The notes: generated from the letters alone by a model not told the origin. DNA of 58,799 nt from an uncultured Lachnospiraceae bacterium (GCA_949840805.1 CATKXR010000023.1:1-58799), one strand, 5' to 3'. Shown: positions 8,454 through 17,438, numbered from the stretch's first letter. Made by a program: numbers and translations.

Positions 8454-8486
8454 GCCCTGCAACCACCGTCCTTGTGGCTGCAGAGC
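8454..8486. terminator. Second, imperfect hairpin serving the flgM-csrA operon end
   Basis: GCCCTGCAACCAC pairs with GTGGCTGCAGAGC with two mismatches. It lies 55 bp beyond the csrA stop on the minus strand, where a terminator for the flgM-to-csrA operon would be expected. With the previous hairpin it fills the 184-bp convergent gap. Confidence 0.5.
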
Positions 8487-8540
8487 TGCTTTGACGTGTA
8501 ACGCCATGTTGGTTTTGATCGCCCTCCCTGGCTGGAACGA

Positions 8541-8801
8541 TTAGTCTTCTTTCTCGGTTTTGTCAGATTCCATCCGCTTTTGCTTAAAAATTGACTGAAA
8601 CATCCTCACAGAATCAATATCAGGGGTAAGAGCCGTCTTATTGGTCTTTTCAGCTTCTGAAAGCTCCTCCCGGAGTATGGATATCTGTTTTGGCGCATCG
8701 ATAGCGAGACGTACTCCGTCCGATGCACACTCGATGATCGTGATGCGGATATTATCTCCGATAAGAATACTTTCGTTCTTTTTACGTCGAAGTATCAGCA
8801 T
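8541..8801 (-). CDS. csrA: Carbon storage/flagellar translational regulator CsrA
   Basis: 86 residues. The first 45 are canonical CsrA ([16 protein letters not shown], then [18 protein letters not shown]). CsrA binds GGA-containing loops over ribosome sites and represses translation, notably of flagellin in Gram-positives, and is antagonised by FliW. The C-terminal tail of about 40 charged residues is longer than in typical 60-75 residue homologues. The start at 8801 lies inside the 3' end of fliW (20-bp overlap), with GGGAGTG upstream, implying translational coupling. An in-frame GTG-type extension to 8819 is possible but lacks its own ribosome site. Confidence 0.93.
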   Translation of the reverse strand: MLILRRKKNESILIGDNIRITIIECASDGVRLAIDAPKQISILREELSEAEKTNKTALTPDIDSVRMFQSIFKQKRMESDKTEKED

Positions 8802-9264
8802 GTTCTTTTTCACTCCCATTTGTTGAATCAGCTACAGTTGGAAAAGAACGCAGCTCATGACGGTATCCATAAGGAGAGTTTTCCAAAATAACCTGAATTC
8901 CATGGCGCGTCTGTGGGTTAATTACCAGAGGAGATTTTAAATTTACCGTATTCTCCAGGTAATTGCTCCGCACAACGCAAATTGAATAGTATGAAAGTTC
9001 TCCGCTGTCCTGAACGTCCAGGCAGGCAAGCTCCTCGGGTGTCAGTTCGGGAGAATAATCCGGACAAAGAAGAAAAGGATTGATCAATACAAATCCTACC
9101 TTGCATTCCTCCACCGACTGCAGTAAAAGCATCGAATCATCATCTTCATTTAGATATAAGAGAAGATATTTCGTCAGCTTTGGAAAACCAAAGAGACCAT
9201 CGGGGAATATTAAAAGATCACTTTCTTTATATTCCACCATGCCATAATCTGTTTGTATTGTCAT
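8782..9264 (-). CDS. fliW: Flagellar assembly factor FliW
   Basis: 160 residues with FliW features: an N-terminal strand ([12 protein letters not shown]), the [15 protein letters not shown] block ([12 protein letters not shown]), and [10 protein letters not shown] near the end. FliW binds either flagellin or CsrA. When flagellin is exported, freed FliW sequesters CsrA and hag-type mRNA is translated. It is encoded directly upstream of, and overlapping, csrA, as in Bacillus. The ATG at 9264 is preferred with AGGAG 11 bases upstream, because a GTG at 9276 overlaps that site. Confidence 0.95.
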   Translation of the reverse strand: MTIQTDYGMVEYKESDLLIFPDGLFGFPKLTKYLLLYLNEDDDSMLLLQSVEECKVGFVLINPFLLCPDYSPELTPEELACLDVQDSGELSYYSICVVRSNYLENTVNLKSPLVINPQTRHGIQVILENSPYGYRHELRSFPTVADSTNGSEKEHADTST

Positions 9265-9278
9265 ATCTAATAACACTC

Positions 9279-9863
9279 CTATGTGAATAAATTAATGCTC
9301 CGGCCCGGATCGCCGTCCTGGGGAGGAACATAGTTATAACCGCCCAGATATTCTACATGTACCTGGGGCCTTTGAGTGATGATCGTCATTACCAGCGGCG
9401 GAAGATAGGTAAGGTCGCCTTTGGCAACCCGCATTTCAAACGCGCCGCGCTGTGCCGTGTAGGAAGTGCTGGGTTCTACGGACACATTCCGGCTTACGGA
9501 AGGCGCTGGAGCCGCAGTGACAGCAGAAGATGCATGAACCTCTGCGGAAACAGCCGGCGCCGGACTGGCAGCAACGGGAACAGAAGGCTGCGCAGCCTGC
9601 TGGATAGCGGTCTGTTGAAATGATCTGTTTTGCACCTGTACCTGCGGCGTTGCATTGCTACGGGAGAAAGCCCGGTTAATCTTGTTGATGTCCTCAACGG
9701 AAACGCTTCCCTGTACGTGCGGGTTGCTGCGGCGACTGGATATCTGGCGCGCAATGGCTTTTCTTCTTTCAATATCAATAGAATCAGAGCTTACCAGTCG
9801 GGCATTCTGTGAAATGCGTACCATCTGTAAAGGTTCTGTAGTGATTTTGATAAGTGGTCCCAT
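9279..9863 (-). CDS. DUF6470 (YviE-like) flagellar-locus protein
   Basis: 194 residues between flgL and fliW, the same place as yviE in Bacillus. It starts MGPLIKITTEPLQMVRISQNARL, typical of the family, and ends in a beta-rich PQVHVEYLGGYNYVPP motif. A Gln/Ala/Pro-rich low-complexity linker occupies about residues 80-145. There is no signal peptide. The function is unknown in the family; conservation of position suggests a role in flagellar assembly or export. AAGGAGG lies just upstream of the ATG. Confidence 0.8.
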   Translation of the reverse strand: MGPLIKITTEPLQMVRISQNARLVSSDSIDIERRKAIARQISSRRSNPHVQGSVSVEDINKINRAFSRSNATPQVQVQNRSFQQTAIQQAAQPSVPVAASPAPAVSAEVHASSAVTAAPAPSVSRNVSVEPSTSYTAQRGAFEMRVAKGDLTYLPPLVMTIITQRPQVHVEYLGGYNYVPPQDGDPGRSINLFT

Positions 9864-9925
9864 AAAAGAAGCCTCCTTTCCATATATTCCAATGAGTGAC
9901 GAGGGGCGAAAGCCCCTCTCTGGTG

Positions 9926-11110
9926 TTATCTTACGAAGTCAAAAAGGGAAGTGCTCATAAGCTTTGAACCTACCTGCAGGGCAGCGTTGTAAGAATACTG
10001 ATTGTTAAACATCTCCATGATCGCCGCATAGGGATCGGCGCCTAAGGTATCCTTGTATTGTTCGGTCAGGGAATCTTCCATATCGTCAAGGCGTTTGGCC
10101 GTGTCGTCCAATAATTTGGCCTTGTTTCCCAAATCAGAGTAGGTTGTGCTTAAATTGCGCTCGCTTACAGTCATGTTGTCGATGGAAGCGGCTAGCATAT
10201 CGTCCAGACGTTCTTTGTCTCCGGTCTCCTGGTATTCATCAATGGCCAGGATAGCCGAGCCGATCAGGGCGATGGCGCTGTTGTTCATGCCTTTGTCGCC
10301 CGCCTCTCCCATAATGGACTCAAAAGCTTTTGGATCAGGAGTTGTACCATTACCGGCTAATGCCCTAATCGCATCGGAATTGTAGCCGGTTAAAATGTTC
10401 AGGCCGCTTGTATAAGTGTCAAGGAGAGTGTCAAAATCATTGATGGAACCGTAACCGATATCCATCCTGCCTTGTTCTGACATGGCCTTGACTAACTTAT
10501 CTTGATGATCATCTAAGGTACCGTTTTTAGGAGCCTGAAGTTCAAATGTATAATCACCAGTCGCATCATCTTTTGCCAATTTAAATTCAAAATCCGTTGC
10601 ACTCGTCTCCCCCGGGAAAGTATGGCTGTATGTGAGGGTTATTTCCCTGTTATCAAGGTCAATATCCAGGGCAAAGGGGGTAGTGGTCACATCATTTCCG
10701 CCATAGACATAAAAGTTCTGATACTGTGTGTTCAAATCATTGGCAATGGTGCGCACCTTCTGCATCAGATCTTCCTTGATGGTCTGGATATCGGACTCTC
10801 CGGTAGTGGTAACGGTCCTGCCGTACTGCACCTGGGTCTTTGCGCGGCTAAGGGTAAGCTGGATATCCCTTGCCCCTAATTCCTGCTGGTAGAGACGGTT
10901 CTTGACGTCTGTAATCAGAGTATTCTTGCTTAGGATATCCTGATATTGGTTGTCGATTTTCTTGCCGGTATAGTAGGCAAGAGGATTGTCGGCAGCGGCT
11001 TCATAGGCCGCGCCGGTAGTGATTTTGTTCATGCTTTTGTTCAGTTTTAAGTGAACGTCATTTACAGAAGACGTAAAGTTCCTGTAAGTGGATCCCGTTG
11101 TTACACGCAT
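9926..11110 (-). CDS. flgL: Flagellar hook-filament junction protein FlgL (HAP3)
   Basis: 394 residues with a flagellin-like N-terminus (MRVTTGSTYRNFTSSVNDVHLKLNK) and a C-terminal heptad region (NNQYSYNAALQVGSKLMSTSLFDFVR), the classic FlgL ends. FlgL forms the second ring of the hook-filament junction and is exported by the flagellar type III system without a signal peptide. The ATG at 11110 was chosen because GGAGGT precedes it; an upstream ATG at 11125 would include that site in the coding region. It lies 35 bp after flgK. Confidence 0.95.
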   Translation of the reverse strand: MRVTTGSTYRNFTSSVNDVHLKLNKSMNKITTGAAYEAAADNPLAYYTGKKIDNQYQDILSKNTLITDVKNRLYQQELGARDIQLTLSRAKTQVQYGRTVTTTGESDIQTIKEDLMQKVRTIANDLNTQYQNFYVYGGNDVTTTPFALDIDLDNREITLTYSHTFPGETSATDFEFKLAKDDATGDYTFELQAPKNGTLDDHQDKLVKAMSEQGRMDIGYGSINDFDTLLDTYTSGLNILTGYNSDAIRALAGNGTTPDPKAFESIMGEAGDKGMNNSAIALIGSAILAIDEYQETGDKERLDDMLAASIDNMTVSERNLSTTYSDLGNKAKLLDDTAKRLDDMEDSLTEQYKDTLGADPYAAIMEMFNNQYSYNAALQVGSKLMSTSLFDFVR

Positions 11111-11145
11111 AGATTGTACCTCCATGTCAGAATAATAATGAGTAC

Positions 11146-12987
11146 TTAACGGCCTACCAGACCTGTATTATTAATCAATATGTTCAACGCCTCGTCTAAA
11201 GTGGTCATCAGGCGGGAAGCGGCGCTGTACGCGGACATAAATACCATCATGTTGGCGGCTTCTTCATCCAGGCTGACCCCGGATACAGCATCGCGGGAAT
11301 TCTGAATTCCGTTTAAGACGGTTACATTGGTCTTTAAGGAATTCTGGTTGCTGAAGATATCATTGGCCAGGGTGGTCGAAGTGTGGTTGACGAAGTCGGC
11401 GAAGGAGTTGTTGTTCAGGTTTAAATCAACGGCCGTGCCAGCCTCATCCTCAAAAGTAATATCTCCAAAAGCGCCTTCAAATTCGATATTGTTTAAAGGA
11501 TATGAAGCGTTCATTGCTTTATAAAGGTTCAATATGGTAAGGTTGGGGCTTTCGCCGGCATTGCCTACATGCACGGTGCCGCTGCTCCAGTCGGGGTTGA
11601 TGCCGATATTGGCGGCAGTGATGTCGGTCCAGGTGTTGTCTGTTTTATTTACAAGTAAAAACTGACTCGGATCTGCCGCCGGAGGATTTCCTCCGTCAGA
11701 ACTGCCCTGAATATTAATATTATTTACTACGGTGGCAAAGGTTTTGGCAAGGTTATTCAACTGGTTTCTGTAATATTCATATCCTTTCACATCGGATATT
11801 CCGCTCAACTCCCCATCCTTCCACAGCACGTCAAGACTTGCCTGGATGGAACCGGAACCGCTTGGGAACTGGTTGGATATTGTGGCGGAGGTGGGCGGGT
11901 TGCCGGTAACGGTCTTTTCAAATTTTATGATTTTATCCTTATCTGCAATTGTGTTACCCTTATAATCCATTGCAACACCCGTGAAAGTAAGGGCAATATT
12001 AAGCGGATGATTAATGTCGACATCGTTAGCTCCGTTAGGATTAGGGATGGTAACTTCGCCTACATTATCCGTTCCGGTACCAACCGTACCTTCTACAAGG
12101 AGGAGACGCTGGGGATCACCGTTTGCATCCTGGTATATCATCTCCACGCGCAGGTCATCCGGCCAGTCTTTTTTTGCGAAGGGATTGCCGTTGGAGTCAA
12201 GGTGGTAAATTTCCCCTAATGCCGTTTTGGTATCATCGTTATTGTCGATTCCGTCGTGAGCCGCGTCTTTATAGTAACTGACCTCAATTGGAATGTAGCT
12301 TGCCAGCTCATCCAGAAGCAGATTGCGCTCATCCATCAGTTCCAGGCTTTGCTGGCCGAATATCTGGTTGTCCTTGATCTGCCGGTTCAGGCTGCTGATC
12401 CGCTTTAAGATATCGTTGACTTCCTGTACGGCGCCGTTTTCATTGGTTCCGGTGCCGTCGAGACGGCTGAACTCATCCCTCTCGGCCCGGTCGATCTGAC
12501 GGTTGGCGTCATTGAGCATATTGGTAAACGCCTGTATCCGGGAGCGGAGCTCGGATTCAAAAACAGGGTCATTGACTTTGGGAGAGTCCTGCATATTGAC
12601 TAAGGTGGACGAGATATTTGCAATTGCGCTGCGGATCCCGTCAATGTTGCTCTCATCTAAGAATCTGGAAAGGTTAGTCAATGCAGTATCCAATCCTTCT
12701 GCGTAGCCCGACTTATGCATCTGGTCCCGGTACTGTCCGTCCAGATACGGGTCCCGAAGCTGGACTACCTTTTCCATACGCACGCCAAATCCCACTACTG
12801 TCTCTGTTCCGTTAGAGTAGTGGGAAGCGGTGTGAGTGTAGTTGATACTGGATGTTTTTAAAGACTGCCTGGTATAGCCAGGGGTGTTCATATTGGCAAG
12901 GTTCTGGCCGACGATATCCAACCGCTTCTGATTCTCCTGCAAGGCGGAATAAGCGGTGGAAAAACCGGCGAAAGTTGCTCGTAACAT
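11146..12987 (-). CDS. flgK: Flagellar hook-associated protein FlgK (HAP1)
   Basis: 613 residues, within the family range. The N-terminus (FAGFSTAYSALQENQKRLDIVGQNLANMNTPGYTRQ region) is the rod/hook-family signature with the NTPGY motif, and the C-terminus has the matching helical motif (VSLDEEAANMMVFMSAYSAASR). The middle is variable and probably surface exposed. FlgK joins hook to filament. The ribosome site GGAGGATGAG lies just upstream of the ATG at 12987. It is co-transcribed with flgM and flgN upstream, with a 131-bp gap to flgN. Confidence 0.96.
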   Translation of the reverse strand: MLRATFAGFSTAYSALQENQKRLDIVGQNLANMNTPGYTRQSLKTSSINYTHTASHYSNGTETVVGFGVRMEKVVQLRDPYLDGQYRDQMHKSGYAEGLDTALTNLSRFLDESNIDGIRSAIANISSTLVNMQDSPKVNDPVFESELRSRIQAFTNMLNDANRQIDRAERDEFSRLDGTGTNENGAVQEVNDILKRISSLNRQIKDNQIFGQQSLELMDERNLLLDELASYIPIEVSYYKDAAHDGIDNNDDTKTALGEIYHLDSNGNPFAKKDWPDDLRVEMIYQDANGDPQRLLLVEGTVGTGTDNVGEVTIPNPNGANDVDINHPLNIALTFTGVAMDYKGNTIADKDKIIKFEKTVTGNPPTSATISNQFPSGSGSIQASLDVLWKDGELSGISDVKGYEYYRNQLNNLAKTFATVVNNINIQGSSDGGNPPAADPSQFLLVNKTDNTWTDITAANIGINPDWSSGTVHVGNAGESPNLTILNLYKAMNASYPLNNIEFEGAFGDITFEDEAGTAVDLNLNNNSFADFVNHTSTTLANDIFSNQNSLKTNVTVLNGIQNSRDAVSGVSLDEEAANMMVFMSAYSAASRLMTTLDEALNILINNTGLVGR

Positions 12988-13090
12988 ATTCTCATCCTCC
13001 GAATTTTCCGTAAATTATTTTCAATATTCCATCTTTAAATCTATATAAAATCTGACAGGGAAACCACGGGCGCGTCTGAACAGCTACCTT

Positions 13091-13111
13091 ATAAAAAGGC
13101 GGCGCCTTTAT
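13091..13111 (-). terminator. Short GC hairpin with T-run between flgN and flgK
   Basis: On the minus strand AAAGGC-gcc-GCCTTT followed by TTAT forms a six-pair palindrome immediately after the flgN stop. It could attenuate transcription into flgK or protect an mRNA end. It is short, so confidence is modest. Confidence 0.35.
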
Positions 13112-13118
13112 GGAGGCG

Positions 13119-13601
13119 TCAGACGTATTTGTCGTGGAGTTTGGTGTGAACAGGGGAACCGGGGTTCACGCTTCCCCTACTGTCATAAGAGCCTCCCTGC
13201 TGCCGGGCTATCAGCACGTTCATCTCGCGGAGGCGGGCATTGATGATCTGCTCGGATGCGTTGCGGGCGTCTTCTAACCGTTTGAGCTGCTGCTCAAGCT
13301 CTAAAAACAACGGGCGGAGCAACTGGTCCTGCTCCGGCGTGGCTTTTTCTAAAATCTGGCGGAAGGTGAGGGACTTCCATCCCAAGGCCTCCGCCATCTT
13401 CAGCCTGCGCTGTTCCAATCCGCGAAGTTTTAAGATCTGAGCCTGTTCTTCCTGGATATAGCCGTCCAACAGTTCATGGCGCCTGTTGGAAGCCGCCGTG
13501 GCCTTGGACTCTTCGATCTGGGCAATGCGTGTGCTTGTAACGGACAAATCCCGTATCACGGCGGCAAAATCTTCCAATGGTTCCTGTATAGTCTGGTTCA
13601 T
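13119..13601 (-). CDS. flgN: FlgN-family flagellar export chaperone
   Basis: 160 residues, helical throughout, with long heptads (SKATAASNRRHELLDGYIQEEQ and RLEDARNASEQIINARLREMN) as in FlgN. In the family FlgN binds FlgK and FlgL in the cytoplasm and delivers them to the export gate. Its place between flgM and flgK is the standard one. The ribosome site (AAGGGGG) is somewhat far, about 14 bases, from the ATG at 13601. Confidence 0.88.
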   Translation of the reverse strand: MNQTIQEPLEDFAAVIRDLSVTSTRIAQIEESKATAASNRRHELLDGYIQEEQAQILKLRGLEQRRLKMAEALGWKSLTFRQILEKATPEQDQLLRPLFLELEQQLKRLEDARNASEQIINARLREMNVLIARQQGGSYDSRGSVNPGSPVHTKLHDKYV

Positions 13602-13638
13602 AAAGGTCTTACAAGCCCCCTTCCGTCAAGTGTGGTAT

Positions 13639-13947
13639 TCAGACGAGTCCCAGCATGCGCCCGGCGATCATTTGTGCATCCGGCTGATAGGAGCCGTCCG
13701 CCACCTTACGGCCAAGCTCCTGGAGACGTTCCGGCGTGGCGCTGTTTCCTGAAAGCTGGCCGGCCGCTTTGCGCGCCAACATCCGTGCAAAGGCTTCGTC
13801 ATCGTCCTGGACGGCCCGGGAACGCTGAATATTTACCGTATCATAATCACCCTTTACCGTAGCGGAAGGCTGTGACGCACGCTTGCGGGGCGCGGAAACC
13901 GGGGTACGGTAAGAGGTGTTGTTGACAGTGCGGAATATAACGTTCAT
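13639..13947 (-). CDS. flgM: Anti-sigma-28 factor FlgM
   Basis: 102 residues. The C-terminal half matches FlgM: YDTVNIQRSRAVQDDDEAFARMLARK, then ERLQELGRKVADGSYQPDAQMIAGRML. FlgM holds sigma-28 inactive until it is exported through the completed hook. The start is the ATG at 13947 with GGGAGG seven bases upstream. A longer frame back to 14010 is rejected because its first codons are part of a sigma-28-type box. It is the first gene of the flgM-flgN-flgK-flgL-DUF6470-fliW-csrA operon. Confidence 0.93.
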   Translation of the reverse strand: MNVIFRTVNNTSYRTPVSAPRKRASQPSATVKGDYDTVNIQRSRAVQDDDEAFARMLARKAAGQLSGNSATPERLQELGRKVADGSYQPDAQMIAGRMLGLV

Positions 13948-14000
13948 TGCTACCTCCCTTCTAAATGAGTGCAGGTAAATCTTTCTTTCTATATGTTTAA

Positions 14001-14008
14001 TTATCGGC
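14001..14008 (-). promoter_or_regulatory. Sigma-28-like -10 box upstream of flgM
   Basis: GCCGATAA on the minus strand, 54 bp upstream of the flgM ATG, matches the sigma-28 -10 consensus exactly. At the expected 15-bp spacing the -35 reads TTAT rather than TAAA, so the call rests on the -10 alone. It would make flgM part of its own sigma-28 feedback loop. Confidence 0.5.
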
Positions 14009-14144
14009 ATTTTTTAAGAAGAAATAACCTTGGTCGGGAAGTTTTTAAAATTAATATGGATTTAAGTATTTTGCCATCTTGTATAAATGGGAAAAAGGGA
14101 ATATAATAAACAATATGGGAAAGAGTGTCTATTTTTAAAAAATA

Positions 14145-14171
14145 TAATATTTTATGGAAACGCGCCGATAT
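14145..14171 (+). promoter_or_regulatory. Sigma-28-type promoter for the FliK-like operon
   Basis: TAATATTT (14145-14152), then 11 bases, then GCCGATAT (14164-14171). This follows the TAAAGTTT-N11-GCCGATAA consensus with few differences and correct spacing. It lies 120 bp upstream of the gene at 14292. The 344-bp divergent gap 13948-14291 otherwise holds only AT-rich sequence and the oppositely oriented flgM box. Confidence 0.65.
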
Positions 14172-14291
14172 ATAAGTGATATTATGTGGCTGAGAGCCTG
14201 TTTTTGCTTTTATCCCGTGACTGTGACAGGATAAGGAAAGCGGTTCAAGGCATATATGGGCTGTTATGAAAAATGAGAGGCTGGAGGGCAT

Positions 14292-15722
14292 ATGTCGAAC
14301 ATTTTACAGGTGACTACGCCGAATGTGAATACAGACAACCGGAACATACTGAATCCTCAGGATCCCAGACAGGGGAGCCAGGCGATCCACAATCCTGTGG
14401 ATCCCACCCGTGTAGTCCGCGCAGACGGCAGGGACGGGGACCAGAACGGGAATAATACCCAGGATGCCTTGTTTAGCGCAGTCAATTATGACAGCAATTA
14501 CGGCGCGTTTATCAAGGGACTGGGAGAAAACAGCAATCTGGCGGGAGTCATGGAGCGCCTGCTTTTTAGCGATGCCGCGGGGCTTTTAGGGGCCGGGAAC
14601 GCAGAAGTAAGCGAGCTGATAGAGAAGTTTTTGATGTCCATGCGCATGGATTCCCCGGATGACCTTCTGGAGTACCTTCAGGGGCAGGGAGAGCTGCAGG
14701 CCCGTTTTTCCGGCGAGTTTTTTAGCAAGCTCCGTTCGATTCTGTCCCAGAATCCTTCTGACAGGCTGAAGGAATTGCTGATGGGATTTGTCAAAGGGTA
14801 CAATGATTTTTCTTCGGGAGCCCATCTCTTACAGCAGATGCGTTCCCTTACGGATGATATTGAGCAGCTTTTGCTCCGGGCCTACCGGGAGGAATTCCGC
14901 GGGCTGGCGGATTCCATGGACTGGGATGCGTCCAACGGGGATACGGAGGGCAATGCCGGCATTCTAAATCAGAAACTGATTCCCTTCCTTTCTAATTATA
15001 TATCCCGCAGCCATGATTACGGGGCTGTCCGGGAAGCCACGATGCTTCTTATCTACCAGGCAGTCCGTTACCAGAATGGGGATAAAGGCCGGTTGTTTAA
15101 AATGTTCGATTCTCTTTTGGGCAACCAAGATTTTCAGAGGCTTTTTAAGGGGGATGCCCAGGAAGATATGGAGAAGCTTTTGATGGCAGGTTCCAGGGAC
15201 GCCCAGCCGTCCCTGGCGGATTTTGCAGATAATCTTGCCAATCTGCTTTTAAAGGGAGCCAACGGCCATGGAGGCCTGGAGAACGTGCAGCAGTTTTACA
15301 ATATTATGAACGGAATGCTGATCAATGAGAGCGTGTATATGCCTCTGCTCCATTTTATCCTTCCTTTCCAGTATGAGGACCAGAATGTGATGTCGGAGAT
15401 GTGGGTGGATCCGGACGCGAAGCGTGACAGCGATGAAGAGGGGAGGAAGATCAAGCTTTTTCTGAAGTTTGATATCCAGTCCGTAGGAAAGTTCGAGCTG
15501 TTTTTGATGCTTCAGGACCGGCAGGCCAAAGTGCAGCTCCTTGTGCCGCCCCAACTGACAAAGCAGGACAAGAAGATCCAGGCCGATGTGACGGATATTC
15601 TGAAAAAGAACGGGATCCGGCTTAGTCAGCTCATGGTGCGGGAACGGGCGCGCGACAGAAGGGTGGATGAGATTTTTCCGGAGATCCGGGAGAAGGAGAG
15701 GACGATCAATGTCAGAATTTGA
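14292..15722 (+). CDS. FliK/YlqG-like flagellar protein
   Basis: 476 residues, no signal peptide. The first 60 residues are disordered and Asn/Gln/Pro-rich. A long helical region follows, then a compact C-terminal domain at about 385-470 (IKLFLKFDIQSVGKFELFLML, then DVTDILKKNGIRLSQLMV) that resembles the FliK C-terminal fold. It overlaps the FlhB-C-like gene by 14 bp. In Bacillus the unrelated-looking ylqG also precedes the FlhB-like ylqH, so the pair is a recurring arrangement. A hook or needle-length or specificity-switch role is inferred from that partnership, not shown. It is driven by the sigma-28-type promoter at 14145. Confidence 0.6.
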   Translation: MSNILQVTTPNVNTDNRNILNPQDPRQGSQAIHNPVDPTRVVRADGRDGDQNGNNTQDALFSAVNYDSNYGAFIKGLGENSNLAGVMERLLFSDAAGLLGAGNAEVSELIEKFLMSMRMDSPDDLLEYLQGQGELQARFSGEFFSKLRSILSQNPSDRLKELLMGFVKGYNDFSSGAHLLQQMRSLTDDIEQLLLRAYREEFRGLADSMDWDASNGDTEGNAGILNQKLIPFLSNYISRSHDYGAVREATMLLIYQAVRYQNGDKGRLFKMFDSLLGNQDFQRLFKGDAQEDMEKLLMAGSRDAQPSLADFADNLANLLLKGANGHGGLENVQQFYNIMNGMLINESVYMPLLHFILPFQYEDQNVMSEMWVDPDAKRDSDEEGRKIKLFLKFDIQSVGKFELFLMLQDRQAKVQLLVPPQLTKQDKKIQADVTDILKKNGIRLSQLMVRERARDRRVDEIFPEIREKERTINVRI

Positions 15723-16059
15723 CGATTTGATGAGGCAAAAGGCAGTTGCCTTAAAATACAATCCGGACAAGAACGGGGCTCCGGTCATTGTAGCTTCCGG
15801 TATGGGATATCTTGCGGAGCGGATCACGGAGACGGCTATGGAAGCAGGGGTTCCTGTCTATGAGGATAACTCCCTGGCCACTTTGCTGACTCAGCTTCAG
15901 CTTGGGTCGGAGATACCGAAAGAGCTTTATCAGGCGATTGTGGATATCTATATTTATTTTCTGGGCTATGTGCCGGGACAGGATGAGGCTCCTGAGGGGG
16001 AGATAGAAGATTCTGGCCTTGAGACAGAGGATGCCCAGGCAGACAAGGAGGTTTTATGA
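15709..16059 (+). CDS. FlhB C-terminal-domain-like protein (FhlB/YlqH type)
   Basis: 116 residues equivalent to the part of FlhB after its NPTH cleavage site. AVALKYNPDKNGAPVIVASGMG, then AERITETAMEAGVPVYEDNSLATLL, are characteristic of the export-switch cytoplasmic domain. It lacks the membrane part and the NPTH motif, as do other free-standing FhlB proteins. In some bacteria these can substitute for, or modulate, the FlhB substrate-specificity switch. The start ATG at 15709 lies inside the preceding gene with AGAAGGAGAGG upstream. A longer frame from 15667 adds only an Arg-rich stretch and has no ribosome site. About 30 acidic residues follow the domain. Confidence 0.88.
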   Translation: MSEFDDLMRQKAVALKYNPDKNGAPVIVASGMGYLAERITETAMEAGVPVYEDNSLATLLTQLQLGSEIPKELYQAIVDIYIYFLGYVPGQDEAPEGEIEDSGLETEDAQADKEVL

Positions 16060-17438
16060 TTTTTCGTATGATAAAAAAGTGCGGAGTTGGGCTGCTGGCC
16101 GGGATATTTCTTGTGTCTGCGACTATGGAAGCATGGGCAGCCACCAAGCCGATTAATAAGGTAAGCGTCAGCGTCTCGTCGAAGCTGAAGGTGGGAGAGA
16201 GCCTGCCGGATATCGAGATTAGCAGCGGGACCGCTTCCGAGGGAAGCGTTGTGGTGAAAGACAGCGGCAGTTATTATACGGTGACGGCTGCGGAGTGGGT
16301 GGGCAAGAATACAAAGGATGTCCAGCCGTCTGATGAACCGAAGATGATTGTGACTTTGGAGCCGACGGATGTGAACGAGCATTATTTCCTTGCCAGTTAC
16401 AAAGCATCCAATGTGAAGGTCAGCGGGGGAAGTTTTGTATCGGCAAGAAGGGATGGGGATTCTCTTTTAGTGACTTTGAAGGTGAAGCCGGCAAAGGGAG
16501 AGTACGACCCGCCTAAGGATGCGTATTGGAATGAAAAAAAGCTGGGGGAGGCCAGGTGGGATAAGGCGGAAAGCGATTCGGGATTTTATGAGCTTCAGCT
16601 TCTGAGGGATGAAAAGAATGTATATAAAGTGGAAAAGATTTCATCCAGAAGCTATAATTTTTATCCCTATATGACAAAGGAAGGCGATTATACCTTTAAG
16701 GTAAGGACGATTCCCGGCAACGATACCCAGGAAAAATACGGAAAGAAAAGCGATTGGGTAGAGTCTGGCGAACTGGAGATCGGGGATAGGGATGTGTCTG
16801 ACGGAAAGGGACAGAAAAAGGACGGTTCTTCCACGGTAAAAAAAGGCACTACAGAAACCGTGGGGTGGTTCAAAGAGGGGAATAACTGGAGCTACCGTTA
16901 TCCGGACGGAAAAATCTGCAGGGAAGGCTGGGAGGAGATCGAGAGTCTGTGGTACTATTTCAATGAAAATGGTATCATGGTGAATGGCTGGATGCAGGAG
17001 GGGGAAGACTGGTTTTATTTGTATGACAGCGGGCAGATGGCCGTGGGCTGGGAGAGGATCGGCGGCGCGTGGTATTATTTCCGTCCCGAGAGGGAAGGAA
17101 ACCGGCCTAAAGGCTCGATGGTATCTTCCGGCTGGTATGTGATCGGCCCCTATTATTATTTCTTTAACGGAGACGGCAGCCTTTATACAGGCTGGCTTAA
17201 TGAGAAGGGAAAGACCTACTATTTGAATACTGTGGACAACAGCCTTCAGGGAGCCATGTTTACAGGATGGATCCGCAGGGATGAAAAGACTTATTTTGCA
17301 GACAGCAACGGAGAGCTGCTGACAGGCTGGAACGAGATTGACGGGGCCTGGTATTATTTTTATCCGGACACGATGGAGATGGCCCAGAATACAACCATTG
17401 ACAGTTTTTATCTTGATGAGAATGGAATCTGGAGATAA
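16056..17438 (+). CDS. Secreted protein with choline-binding-type (CW) repeats, first of two
   Basis: 460 residues with a clear signal peptide (KKCGVGLLAGIFLVSATMEAWAA, cleavage after about 29). A beta-rich N-terminal part follows, with a fibronectin-like segment at about 165-235 (EARWDKAESDSGFYELQL). From about 270 there are eight or nine aromatic repeats of the GW--I-G-WYYF-DG-M type (PF01473). In the family such repeats bind choline or other wall polymers, so the protein is probably wall-attached. The ATGA overlap with the FlhB-like gene and AAGGAGG upstream indicate translational coupling. Placement in a flagellar operon suggests a role at the wall around the flagellum, which is inference. 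Confidence 0.85.
   Translation: MIFRMIKKCGVGLLAGIFLVSATMEAWAATKPINKVSVSVSSKLKVGESLPDIEISSGTASEGSVVVKDSGSYYTVTAAEWVGKNTKDVQPSDEPKMIVTLEPTDVNEHYFLASYKASNVKVSGGSFVSARRDGDSLLVTLKVKPAKGEYDPPKDAYWNEKKLGEARWDKAESDSGFYELQLLRDEKNVYKVEKISSRSYNFYPYMTKEGDYTFKVRTIPGNDTQEKYGKKSDWVESGELEIGDRDVSDGKGQKKDGSSTVKKGTTETVGWFKEGNNWSYRYPDGKICREGWEEIESLWYYFNENGIMVNGWMQEGEDWFYLYDSGQMAVGWERIGGAWYYFRPEREGNRPKGSMVSSGWYVIGPYYYFFNGDGSLYTGWLNEKGKTYYLNTVDNSLQGAMFTGWIRRDEKTYFADSNGELLTGWNEIDGAWYYFYPDTMEMAQNTTIDSFYLDENGIWR

Noticed and set aside
13948..14010. Longer FlgM start at 14010
   Set aside because: Its first codons coincide with the GCCGATAA box, there is no ribosome site, and the ATG at 13947 has GGGAGG.
15249..15827. 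Long minus-strand frame opposite the FliK-like gene
   Set aside because: A shadow of GC-rich coding sequence, with His/Pro/Leu-rich content, no ribosome site and no partner genes.
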